The translations under genes and the position numbers were made by a program. A DNA stretch of 26,475 bases from DAONJL01 sp035405645 [NCBI: bacterium] (lineage in GTDB: Bacteria > JAGOBX01 > DAONJL01). Of this stretch, positions 1 to 6,818 are shown piece after piece; within the stretch, counting starts at the first letter, position 1, and each line of letters begins with the position of its first letter. The DNA is taken from NCBI GenBank assembly GCA_035405645.1, contig DAONJL010000029.1, positions 4,021 through 30,495 on the forward strand, given 5' to 3'. The notes beneath the pieces are model-generated. The model made no database searches. It worked only from the letters and a program-made list of their open reading frames with translations, and was not told the DNA's origin.

Positions 1-211
1 TTTTTACCAAATAGTTTGACATACAAATTAGAACCATTTATTTATATTTTTTCAGTAAGTGTGGTAAATATTTATTTTGTTTTGAGTATATTAATTTTAA
101 TTTATTCAGTAATTGAATATCGCTTTTATTGCCGTTATTTATGTGCTCTTAATGCTTTCTTCTTACTTCTTTTAAAATTAAAAAACTCAGTAGAAACAAT
201 AAATAAAAAAA
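1..211. other. left-edge non-coding stretch
   Basis: This is the sequence downstream of flagellin C. A 69-codon plus-strand reading frame starting with TTG at 16 has no ribosome binding site, is only a string of hydrophobic codons and runs into the flagellin stop, so it is not called as a gene. No strong terminator hairpin is visible; only a small ATTCA/TGAAT inverted repeat lies near 105-120. Confidence 0.5.
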
Positions 212-1054
212 TTAAGAAGAACTAAATTTAGTCATTAAATCAAAAACTGAACTATATTGTAAATTTGCCTGGGCAAAGAAAGAAGCAGCAGCCTGTGCAA
301 GCATTTGATATTTTACATAATTTACCATTTCAGCAGCAAAGTCAGTATCTTCAATATTTGATAACGCAAAAGAATAATTCATTTCAATATCTTCATTTAA
401 TGAACTTGCTGAATTTAATCTGTTTATTACTGCACCTATATTACTTCTTAATGTTGATAATCTATTTATGCCAGACTGAATTAAATCCATTGAAAAATTA
501 GCCATTGAAATAGAAGTAATAGAAACAGAATTAACATATAACGCTTCACTTGATGCTGTATCAATATTAAATGAAAAGTAATTACCATTATTTGGACCAA
601 CCTGAATTAAAATTGAGCCATTGCCTGTTGAATAATCACCTGTTAATAATTTTACTCCATTAAATTCAGTTGATGTACTTATCCTATCAATTTCAGAAAT
701 TAATTCATTAACTTCTGTTTGCAGTATTAATCTATCAGATGAAGTTAATGTTCCATTTGCTGCTTGATTTGCTAATGAATACATCCTTTGTAAAATTGAT
801 AACATTGAATCTAATGCGCCTTCTGTTGTCGAGAGTAAAGCAACACCACTTTGAATGTTATCACTGGAAATAGTTAAACTGTTTATTTGGACAGTTAATC
901 TTTTGGCAATAGCAAGACCGGCTGGGTCATCAGCAGCAGAATTAATTCTTTTGCCTGTGGTAAGTTTTTCAATTGATTTTGATAAATTTAGATTTGAAAG
1001 TCCTAAATTTCTTGCTGCTATCCTTGCAGCCCAAAAATTATTAATACTCAACAT
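212..1054 (-). CDS. divergent flagellin (flagellin C)
   Basis: Filament structural protein of 280 aa. At this length it has only the D0/D1 helical domains and no variable D2/D3 insert. The N-terminal flagellin signature is present (KLTTGKRINSAADDPAGLAI, about residues 30-49), as is the C-terminal one (DTDFAAEMVNYVKYQMLAQA). It differs from flagellins A and B in this window: DPAGLAIAKRL replaces DAAGLAISERL, and the C-terminus ends ANLQYSSVFDLMTKFSSS instead of the usual PQSVLQLF. It could therefore be a minor, cap-adjacent or specialised filament subunit. The ATG at 1054 follows a strong GGAGGGG ribosome binding site. It is separated from the other flagellins by serS and a tRNA gene and has its own consensus vegetative promoter. 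Identification as a flagellin is firm; a special role is inferred. Confidence 0.93.
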   Translation of the reverse strand: MLSINNFWAARIAARNLGLSNLNLSKSIEKLTTGKRINSAADDPAGLAIAKRLTVQINSLTISSDNIQSGVALLSTTEGALDSMLSILQRMYSLANQAANGTLTSSDRLILQTEVNELISEIDRISTSTEFNGVKLLTGDYSTGNGSILIQVGPNNGNYFSFNIDTASSEALYVNSVSITSISMANFSMDLIQSGINRLSTLRSNIGAVINRLNSASSLNEDIEMNYSFALSNIEDTDFAAEMVNYVKYQMLAQAAASFFAQANLQYSSVFDLMTKFSSS

Positions 1055-1058
1055 CTTA

Positions 1059-1074
1059 ATGCCCCTCCCTGCAT
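1059..1074 (-). promoter_or_regulatory. CsrA-like hairpin over the flagellin C ribosome binding site
   Basis: The minus strand reads ATGC-AGGGAGGG-GCAT just before the start codon. This is a 4-bp stem whose loop holds both the Shine-Dalgarno sequence and CAGGGA, which fits the CARGGA core of the CsrA consensus. The stem is short, so the call depends on the similar elements at flaG and flagellins A and B. Confidence 0.4.
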
Positions 1075-1143
1075 ATTTTGTTGAGTTATAAAAACCCTTT
1101 TTTAAATTCCTTTATTATTTATCCTTATCATTATTCTACTATT

Positions 1144-1171
1144 ATTATATTACAATTTTTAAAAATGTCAA
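1144..1171 (-). promoter_or_regulatory. sigma-70-type promoter of flagellin C
   Basis: Perfect TTGACA (-35, 1166-1171) and perfect TATAAT (-10, 1144-1149) with a 16-bp spacer. Expected transcription start is near 1137, giving a leader of about 83 nt. No sigma-28 motif is seen here, in contrast to the flagellin B region. Confidence 0.75.
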
Positions 1172-1363
1172 TAGTAATTTTCAGTAATTTTGATACTAAG
1201 TGCAGTCAACGAAAATAGAAAAAATAGAATTTTAATTTTGTAATTTTAAAATTTCTAAATTGACTAATAATAATTTGAACTTGCTTTTTCTTTTTCTCTT
1301 TTGCATTATTTTTTGCCGGGTCAATTTCTATTGGCTCATTTAGAAAAAATAAAAATTTTTTTC

Positions 1364-1391
1364 TTGACAATTATTTTAAAAAATGTAAAAT
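1364..1391 (+). promoter_or_regulatory. promoter of tRNA-Gly
   Basis: TTGACA (1364-1369) and TAAAAT (1386-1391) with a 16-bp spacer. The -10 box ends 18 nt before the mature tRNA 5' end. The rest of 1172-1363 is AT-rich, with no ORF or RNA that I can support. Confidence 0.7.
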
Positions 1392-1409
1392 ATTAAAAAA
1401 AATTAAAAT

Positions 1410-1485
1410 GCGGGAATAGCTCAGATGGTAGAGCGTCACGTTGCCAACGTGAATGTCGCGGGTTCGACTCCCGTTTCCCGCTCCA
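1410..1485 (+). tRNA. tRNA-Gly (anticodon GCC)
   Basis: Complete 76-nt cloverleaf. The acceptor stem is GCGGGAA/TTCCCGC. The anticodon stem TCACG/CGTGA closes the loop TTGCCAA, with anticodon GCC. The T-loop is TTCGACT, its stem holds one G-T wobble, and CCA is encoded. It converges on serS, whose stop codon lies 2 nt beyond the CCA. No separate terminator for the tRNA transcript is visible, so read-through would be antisense to serS. Confidence 0.97.
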
Positions 1486-1487
1486 TT

Positions 1488-2759
<1,272 letters not shown>

Positions 2760-3482
2760 TTACTCCTTAATTATTCTTTTTAATAATTCAAGTTGTTCTG
2801 GTGTTCCTATATCAAGCCACTTATCCTTTAAAATATATCCCATAATCTTATATTTATTTTCATTTAATAACATTGTAATAGCATCAGGTAATTCATATTC
2901 ACCTCGGGCAGATGGTTTTATTTTTTCTAAATAATTAAAAATTATTGGCTTAAAAAAATATAAACCTGCATTTATATAATTTGTTGTGGATTTTCCTTTT
3001 TCTGGTTTTTCTATTATCTTTATTATCTGATTATTTTTATCAATATATATTGCACCACCAAAATACGGGTCTTCTACCCATGTCAAACTCAATAAAATAT
3101 CTGGATTATTTTTATTTATAAAATCTATAAAATTTCTAAAATCATTTTTTGTTATCCATATATCTCCATTAGTTAAAATAAATTCTTTTTTTTCTACATA
3201 TTCTTTTGCTAACAATACAGCTGCGCCTGTTCCATTTTGTTCTCTCTGTTCTATGTAATTTATTTTTATATCCCACTCTTTTCCATCTTTAAAATAATCC
3301 TTTATTTTATCTGAAAGATAACCAACAATAATTACAAATTCTTTCAAACCAATTTCTTTTAATTTTATTAAAATATGTTCAAGTATTGGCTTCCCCCCTA
3401 CATTAAGCATTGGCTTTGGTGTAGCAGCAGTTAATGTCTTCATTCGCGTTCCTTTACCAGCCGCAAGAATAACTGTTTTCAT
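2760..3482 (-). CDS. sugar-phosphate nucleotidyltransferase (NTP_transferase family)
   Basis: Transfers a nucleotide from an NTP to a sugar 1-phosphate, making an activated sugar for envelope, polysaccharide or glycoprotein synthesis. It is a single Rossmann-like catalytic domain of 240 aa, without the left-handed beta-helix seen in GlmU. The pyrophosphorylase signature lies at residues 6-25 (LAAGKGTRM then PKPM). GTGAA at 84-88 and NGD at 105-107 are the base-binding and metal-binding segments. The exact sugar and nucleotide cannot be read from the sequence; RfbA-like, MurU-like and HddC-like enzymes are all possible. It is the first gene of a two-gene operon with serS and lies between flagellar genes, so a role in flagellin glycosylation is conceivable but unproven. 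The ATG at 3482 is preceded by AAGGAG. Confidence 0.88.
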   Translation of the reverse strand: MKTVILAAGKGTRMKTLTAATPKPMLNVGGKPILEHILIKLKEIGLKEFVIIVGYLSDKIKDYFKDGKEWDIKINYIEQREQNGTGAAVLLAKEYVEKKEFILTNGDIWITKNDFRNFIDFINKNNPDILLSLTWVEDPYFGGAIYIDKNNQIIKIIEKPEKGKSTTNYINAGLYFFKPIIFNYLEKIKPSARGEYELPDAITMLLNENKYKIMGYILKDKWLDIGTPEQLELLKRIIKE

Positions 3483-3525
3483 CTACATTAAACTCCTTTG
3501 CTTTATGATTAAAAAATTTGAATTG

Positions 3526-3554
3526 ATAATAAATAAAAAAGAAGGAAATGTCAA
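3526..3554 (-). promoter_or_regulatory. promoter of the nucleotidyltransferase-serS operon
   Basis: TTGACA (3549-3554), a 17-bp spacer and TATTAT (3526-3531) on the minus strand. Expected start near 3519 gives a short leader of about 37 nt. Confidence 0.7.
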
Positions 3555-3610
3555 AAAAATTATTTTAGAATTTTTATTTTAGAAAACAACAATTTTGATA
3601 AGACTATATA

Positions 3611-3655
3611 AAAAAAAATAAAGTGGTGGAAATTATTTTTATATTCCACCACTTT
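3611..3655 (-). terminator. intrinsic terminator of flaG
   Basis: A 12-bp perfect stem (core AAGTGGTGGAA/TTCCACCACTT) with a 12-nt loop begins 5 nt after the flaG stop codon. On the minus strand it is followed by a TATTTTTTTT tract. It separates the flagellin A-flaG unit from the nucleotidyltransferase operon. Confidence 0.9.
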
Positions 3656-3659
3656 TATT

Positions 3660-4034
3660 TTAACTTTCTAAATCAAATATTACTCCAACAAAAGACTTTA
3701 TTTTTGCTATCATATCAAGCATTTCTTTTGATGGTATTTCCCTGATTACCTTATCTGTTTCTGTATCCACTACTTCTGTTACTATTCTGCCTGTTTCTTT
3801 ATGGACAGAAAATCGAACAGACCGTGCAAAATTTTTAGCAACTTCATTTAATTTGTCTGCTGCTTCTTCAAATATATTTACCAATTCTTGTTCTTCTATT
3901 GGCTTATCATCTTCATTATAATTATTAAAATTGCTTTGCATAAGTTCTTTGCTTGCACTATAGTTTTCTGCCATCTTATAATTAACTGTATTATTTATTC
4001 CGCCAGAATAAACAAGATTCAAATCTATAGTCAT
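3660..4034 (-). CDS. flaG: flagellar protein FlaG
   Basis: Small flagellar protein of 124 aa, linked in other bacteria to filament length control. The C-terminal half is a typical FlaG domain: ANKNFARSVRFSVH-like strand, then GRIVTEVVDTETDKVIREIP, then PSKEMLDMIAKIKSFVG. The N-terminal 50 residues are poorly conserved, which is normal. I chose the ATG at 4034 (MTIDLN) over an in-frame GTG at 4043, because that GTG lies inside the AAGGAGGTGATAAAT ribosome binding region. It lies 97 nt downstream of flagellin A with no GC-rich terminator between, so the two are probably co-transcribed. Confidence 0.92.
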   Translation of the reverse strand: MTIDLNLVYSGGINNTVNYKMAENYSASKELMQSNFNNYNEDDKPIEEQELVNIFEEAADKLNEVAKNFARSVRFSVHKETGRIVTEVVDTETDKVIREIPSKEMLDMIAKIKSFVGVIFDLES

Positions 4035-4039
4035 ATTTA

Positions 4040-4053
4040 TCACCTCCTTGTGA
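4040..4053 (-). promoter_or_regulatory. CsrA-like hairpin over the flaG ribosome binding site
   Basis: The minus strand reads TCAC-AAGGAG-GTGA, a 4-bp stem with the Shine-Dalgarno sequence in its loop. The sequence ACAAGGA matches the CsrA core ACARGGA. Confidence 0.5.
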
Positions 4054-4131
4054 AAATGACTATATCATTTATCACTAAATTGAATATAGCGACCAGCTTC
4101 ACATAAATCAAAAAAAATAATATAAAATATC

Positions 4132-4974
4132 TTATCTAAATAACTGTAATACAGCCTGAGGCATTAAATTAGCCTGTGCAAGCATTGCAGAACCTGCTTG
4201 AACAAGAATTTGATTCTTTGTAAATTCAATCATTTCTGTTGCAAAATCTACATCTCTTATTCTTGATTCACTTGCTGTTAAATTTTCTTCCTGTATTCCA
4301 AGGAAGTTATATGTATTTAACAATCTGTTCTGGATAGCGCCAAGTTGTGATCTCTGTGAATTTACTTTATTTATTGCATTATCAAGTAATGACACAGCAG
4401 AACCTGCTGCTGCTGTTGAAAGTGTATAAGATGCAAGAATGTTATTTATACCAACTGCAGTGGTAGAAAATGTGCCAATACTCATTACGATTATTTGGCC
4501 ATCACTACCACCAACCTGTAAAATAACACTTCCTGCTGCTGAACTACTTGCTGTCCCGTCTAATAAATTTACTCCATTAAATGTTACAGACGAACTCATT
4601 CTGTCAAGTTCACTCATTAATTGTGAAACTTCTGCTGATATAAGCTGTCTGTCTGATGTTGTTAATGTTCCATTTGCTGCTTGAACTGCTAATACTCTCA
4701 TCCTTTGGAGTATTGAACCAAATTCATCTAACGCACCTTCTGCTGTTTGAACCATTGATACGCCATCCATTACATTTTTCTTTGCCTGTCCAATTCCTGA
4801 TATTTGTGCTCTTAATCTTTCTGAAATCGCTAATCCTGCTGCGTCATCTGCAGCGTGATTAATTCGGTAACCAGAGGATAACTTTTCTAATGAACTATTT
4901 AATTTAGCATTACTAATACTTAATTGTCTTGTGGCAAATAATGCCGCAATATTATTCATTACTGATAGGGCCAT
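4132..4974 (-). CDS. fliC: flagellin A
   Basis: Major-type filament subunit of 280 aa made only of the conserved D0/D1 regions. The N-terminus has LSSGYRINHAADDAAGLAISERLRAQ, a textbook flagellin signature (given here in parts: LSSGYRIN, AADDAAGLAISERLR). The C-terminus has ESRIRDVDFATEMIEFTK and ends ANLMPQAVLQLFR. The middle is Ala/Ser/Thr-rich with no variable domain. It is the neighbour and close paralogue of flagellin B, 196 nt downstream of it. The ATG at 4974 directly abuts a 7-bp hairpin holding its ribosome binding site. No clear promoter was found; TTGACA at 5076-5081 lacks a correctly spaced -10, so it may rely partly on read-through from flagellin B. Confidence 0.97.
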   Translation of the reverse strand: MALSVMNNIAALFATRQLSISNAKLNSSLEKLSSGYRINHAADDAAGLAISERLRAQISGIGQAKKNVMDGVSMVQTAEGALDEFGSILQRMRVLAVQAANGTLTTSDRQLISAEVSQLMSELDRMSSSVTFNGVNLLDGTASSSAAGSVILQVGGSDGQIIVMSIGTFSTTAVGINNILASYTLSTAAAGSAVSLLDNAINKVNSQRSQLGAIQNRLLNTYNFLGIQEENLTASESRIRDVDFATEMIEFTKNQILVQAGSAMLAQANLMPQAVLQLFR

Positions 4975-4996
4975 TTACTCTCCCTCCTTGAGTAAA
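4974..4996 (-). promoter_or_regulatory. ribosome-binding-site hairpin of flagellin A (CsrA-like)
   Basis: The minus strand has a perfect 7-bp stem TTTACTC/GAGTAAA with loop AAGGAGGGA. The last A of the stem is the first base of the ATG. The whole Shine-Dalgarno sequence is therefore in a loop closed by a stem that reaches the start codon, a layout suited to CsrA binding or RNA-structure control. Confidence 0.6.
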
Positions 4997-5008
4997 ATTT
5001 TTTTTAAA

Positions 5009-5028
5009 ATAAGGCATCCTTGCCTTAT
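5009..5028 (-). promoter_or_regulatory. upstream CsrA-like hairpin of flagellin A
   Basis: The minus strand reads ATAAGGCA-AGGA-TGCCTTAT, a perfect 8-bp stem with the tetraloop AGGA. The segment GCAAGGATGC matches the core CARGGAUG of the CsrA consensus. Paired with the ribosome-binding-site hairpin about 12 nt downstream, it gives the two-site arrangement known for hag in Bacillus subtilis. Confidence 0.6.
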
Positions 5029-5089
5029 CAATATAATTTTAAATTATCCACTGGCCGCTATATTCCATATTTACTTGTCAAAGAACATT

Positions 5090-5164
5090 GTTATTACTTT
5101 CCCAGTAATAACTTTTATTTATAATTCACTTTTACCCTTTTATCCCTTTTAAGGCAAAGTGAAT
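5090..5164 (-). repeat. two tandem hairpins between flagellins B and A
   Basis: Just after the flagellin B stop, a 9-bp inverted repeat ATTCACTTT/AAAGTGAAT (5124-5132 and 5156-5164) encloses 23 nt. It is followed by a second perfect 9-bp stem, GTTATTACT/AGTAATAAC (5090-5098 and 5104-5112), with a 5-nt loop. Neither is followed by a long T run on the minus strand. They look like a partial terminator or an mRNA 3'-end stabiliser rather than a full stop. Confidence 0.5.
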
Positions 5165-5170
5165 CATCTT

Positions 5171-5995
5171 TTATGAAAATAATTGTAATACTGATTGAGG
5201 TCTTAAATTAGCCTGTGCAAGCATTGCATTGCCTGCCTGTGCTAATATTTGTAATTTTGTGAACTCAATCATTTCCTGTGCAAAATCTACATCTCTTATT
5301 CTTGATTCACTTGCCATTACATTTTCTCTCTGGATTCCTAAAAAGTTAAATGTATGTTCCATTCTATTCTGCATTGCTCCTAATACTGCTCGCTGTGATG
5401 ACACTTTATTTATTGCTACATCTAATAACCCTAATGATGATGTTGCTCCTGTTACTGATGTTAAACTTAATCCTGATATTCCAAGTCCTGCTAAACTCAT
5501 TGTATTTATATTTAATACTAAGCCTTGACCATTATCCGCACCAACTTGTAAAATTATTGAACCTGCACCTGTTGATGGAAGCCCACTTATTAAGTTTATT
5601 CCATTAAATTCGACTGTGCTTCTCATTCTATCTATTTCGCTTAATAATTGACTTATTTCTAATTGTATTAATTGTCTATCTGATGTGGTTAATGTTTGAT
5701 TTGAAGCCTGAACTGCTAATACACGCATTCTTTGAAGTATTGTATGAAGTTCTTCCAAACCACCTTCAGCTGTCTGAATTAATGATATTCCGTCCTGAAC
5801 ATTCTTCTGTGCTTGTTCAAGACCATTGATTTGTGATCTAAATCTTTCTGATATTGCTAATCCTGCTGCATCATCCGCTGCACTGTTAATTCGATATCCT
5901 GATGATAATTTTTCTAAACTTTTGTTTAATTTTAAATTTGTTAATGTTAATTGTCTTGCGGCAAATATTGCCTCAATATTATTCATTATTCTCAT
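5171..5995 (-). CDS. fliC: flagellin B
   Basis: Filament subunit of 274 aa with the same D0/D1-only build as flagellin A. It carries LSSGYRINSAADDAAGLAIS near the N-terminus, ESRIRDVDFAQEMIEFTK near the C-terminus, and ends ANLRPQSVLQLFS. The start was set at the ATG at 5995 (MRIMNNIEAIF), preceded by AAGGAGGATATTACT. An upstream in-frame TTG at 6040 would begin inside a leader hairpin and add residues unlike any flagellin. An ATG three codons further in (5986) is a less likely alternative. The gene has an unusually long leader holding a sigma-28 promoter, a leader ORF, a terminator and GGA hairpins. It is probably the first gene of a flagellin B-A-flaG unit. Confidence 0.97.
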   Translation of the reverse strand: MRIMNNIEAIFAARQLTLTNLKLNKSLEKLSSGYRINSAADDAAGLAISERFRSQINGLEQAQKNVQDGISLIQTAEGGLEELHTILQRMRVLAVQASNQTLTTSDRQLIQLEISQLLSEIDRMRSTVEFNGINLISGLPSTGAGSIILQVGADNGQGLVLNINTMSLAGLGISGLSLTSVTGATSSLGLLDVAINKVSSQRAVLGAMQNRMEHTFNFLGIQRENVMASESRIRDVDFAQEMIEFTKLQILAQAGNAMLAQANLRPQSVLQLFS

Positions 5996-6024
5996 AGTAA
6001 TATCCTCCTTGAAATTTTTGTTAC

Positions 6025-6040
6025 TTGGCCTCCTTGCCAA
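6025..6040 (-). promoter_or_regulatory. CsrA-like hairpin in the flagellin B leader
   Basis: The minus strand reads TTGGC-AAGGAG-GCCAA, a 5-bp GC-containing stem with CAAGGA at the loop. It sits about 30 nt upstream of the start codon. The ribosome binding site itself (TTCAAGGAGGATATT) supplies a second CARGGA core. A further orphan AGGAGGTGATA lies at 6093-6103 with no gene behind it. Confidence 0.55.
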
Positions 6041-6158
6041 TTTCTAAATAATTTTCACTCAAAAAAATCAATTACCTTTTTTTCGCCTTTTCTATCACCT
6101 CCTAATTTATAAATTTTTATCTTATTATAATACCGTTAAACCCTTATAAAAAGCAAAA

Positions 6159-6204
6159 AGGGTTTATAATTAAAGAGTTCTCTCACTCTCTAATTATAAA
6201 CCCT
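6159..6204 (-). terminator. strong intrinsic terminator/attenuator upstream of flagellin B
   Basis: The minus strand has AGGGTTTATAATTA pairing perfectly with TAATTATAAACCCT. Above this come a G-U pair, a 5-bp stem AGAGT/ACTCT and the loop GAGAGA, then TTTTTGCTTTTT. The one imperfect position is a G-U pair on the minus strand but an A-C mismatch on the plus strand, which shows the minus-strand RNA is the one that folds. The 3' arm could instead pair with AAGGGTTT at 6138-6145, an 8-bp antiterminator-like alternative. Confidence 0.85.
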
Positions 6205-6234
6205 CTTTAATAATCTCTTTATTTTACCTTCCAT
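6190..6234 (-). CDS. 14-codon basic leader ORF
   Basis: Short ORF MEGKIKRLLKRVYN with TAG stop, starting at the ATG at 6234 (or at an in-frame GTG at 6246, four codons earlier). It is preceded by CACAAGGAAGTG, a Shine-Dalgarno-like sequence that also matches ACARGGAUGU at 9 of 10 positions and can form a CAC/GTG mini-hairpin. Six of its 14 residues are Lys or Arg. Its last codons and stop lie inside the 5' arm of the terminator at 6159-6204, so a translating ribosome would block terminator folding. No homologue is known to me; it may be a regulatory leader peptide, or the transcript may act as a small RNA. Confidence 0.45.
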   Translation of the reverse strand: MEGKIKRLLKRVYN

Positions 6235-6280
6235 AGTTTTACCCACTTCCTTGTGTATTTATTTTCTTAATCTATCTCTA

Positions 6281-6307
6281 TTATCGGCAAAACTTTAAAA
6301 AACTTTA
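6281..6307 (-). promoter_or_regulatory. perfect sigma-28 (FliA/SigD) promoter
   Basis: The minus strand has TAAAGTTT (6300-6307), an 11-nt spacer and GCCGATAA (6281-6288), identical to the enterobacterial FliA consensus TAAAGTTT-N11-GCCGATAA. Expected start is near 6274. It would drive the leader ORF and, if the terminator is passed, flagellin B. A weaker TATAAT-like box at 6124-6129, after the terminator, has no good -35. Confidence 0.9.
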
Positions 6308-6326
6308 GAAAAAAATTAATTTTTTT

Positions 6327-6818
6327 TTAATTATTTTTTTTTAGATATTTTAAGTTTATTATTACATCAAATTGATTTTTTAATTTTATGCTTTTATTCA
6401 TTTTCAGGCTACTTACTTTTATTATTTTCTTTTCATTCTCTATCTTATATAAAAATCGAACAAGTTCTTTTATTCGTATATCTTCTATTTTTATCTCATA
6501 TTCTGTTTCTTCATATTCCTCATTATTATTTGTTTTTATTGGCTTAAAATATAATACTCTCTTTTTTATGCCTGTCTCTTCTAATCCTTTATTTACATAT
6601 TCTTCGAAAATAAAATTTGTTAGTTCTGTTAATAGAATACTCTCTTTTATATTAAAATTTTCTTTCAATTCTTTTGTCTTGCTTACATTCTCTATAAATT
6701 GATTATATTCATTTTCAACTGCTTTTAATTCTCTTTTTATTTTTACATTATTTTGCATTATTATTATATTCAGTATTATCAACACTATAAATATTATATA
6801 TATTTTTTTTTTCTTCAT
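6327..6818 (-). CDS. GspM/PilO-like inner-membrane assembly protein
   Basis: 163-aa bitopic protein: short basic N-terminus, one membrane helix at about residues 6-22, a coiled-coil segment (about 28-75), then an alpha/beta C-terminal domain. This is the layout of GspM (type II secretion) and PilO (type IV pili), inner-membrane platform proteins that pair with GspL or PilN. The assignment rests on topology and on the upstream gspL-like gene, since these families diverge strongly. It is the last gene of the dapF operon, and its start overlaps the gspL-like stop by ATGA. The sigma-28 promoter of the flagellin leader begins 20 nt after its end. Confidence 0.6.
   Translation of the reverse strand: MKKKKIYIIFIVLIILNIIIMQNNVKIKRELKAVENEYNQFIENVSKTKELKENFNIKESILLTELTNFIFEEYVNKGLEETGIKKRVLYFKPIKTNNNEEYEETEYEIKIEDIRIKELVRFLYKIENEKKIIKVSSLKMNKSIKLKNQFDVIINLKYLKKNN

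Noticed and set aside
16-225. 69-codon plus-strand ORF at the left edge
   Set aside because: TTG start without a ribosome binding site, low-complexity hydrophobic content from AT-rich DNA, and overlap with the flagellin C end.
5050-5081. Sigma-70 promoter for flagellin A using TTGACA at 5076-5081
   Set aside because: The only TATA-like hexamer is 13 bp away, too short, and 17 bp away the sequence is GC-rich.
6124-6152. Second promoter for flagellin B after the terminator (TATAAT at 6124-6129)
   Set aside because: The expected -35 position reads TTTTTA (3 of 6), so support is weak; mentioned only as an alternative.
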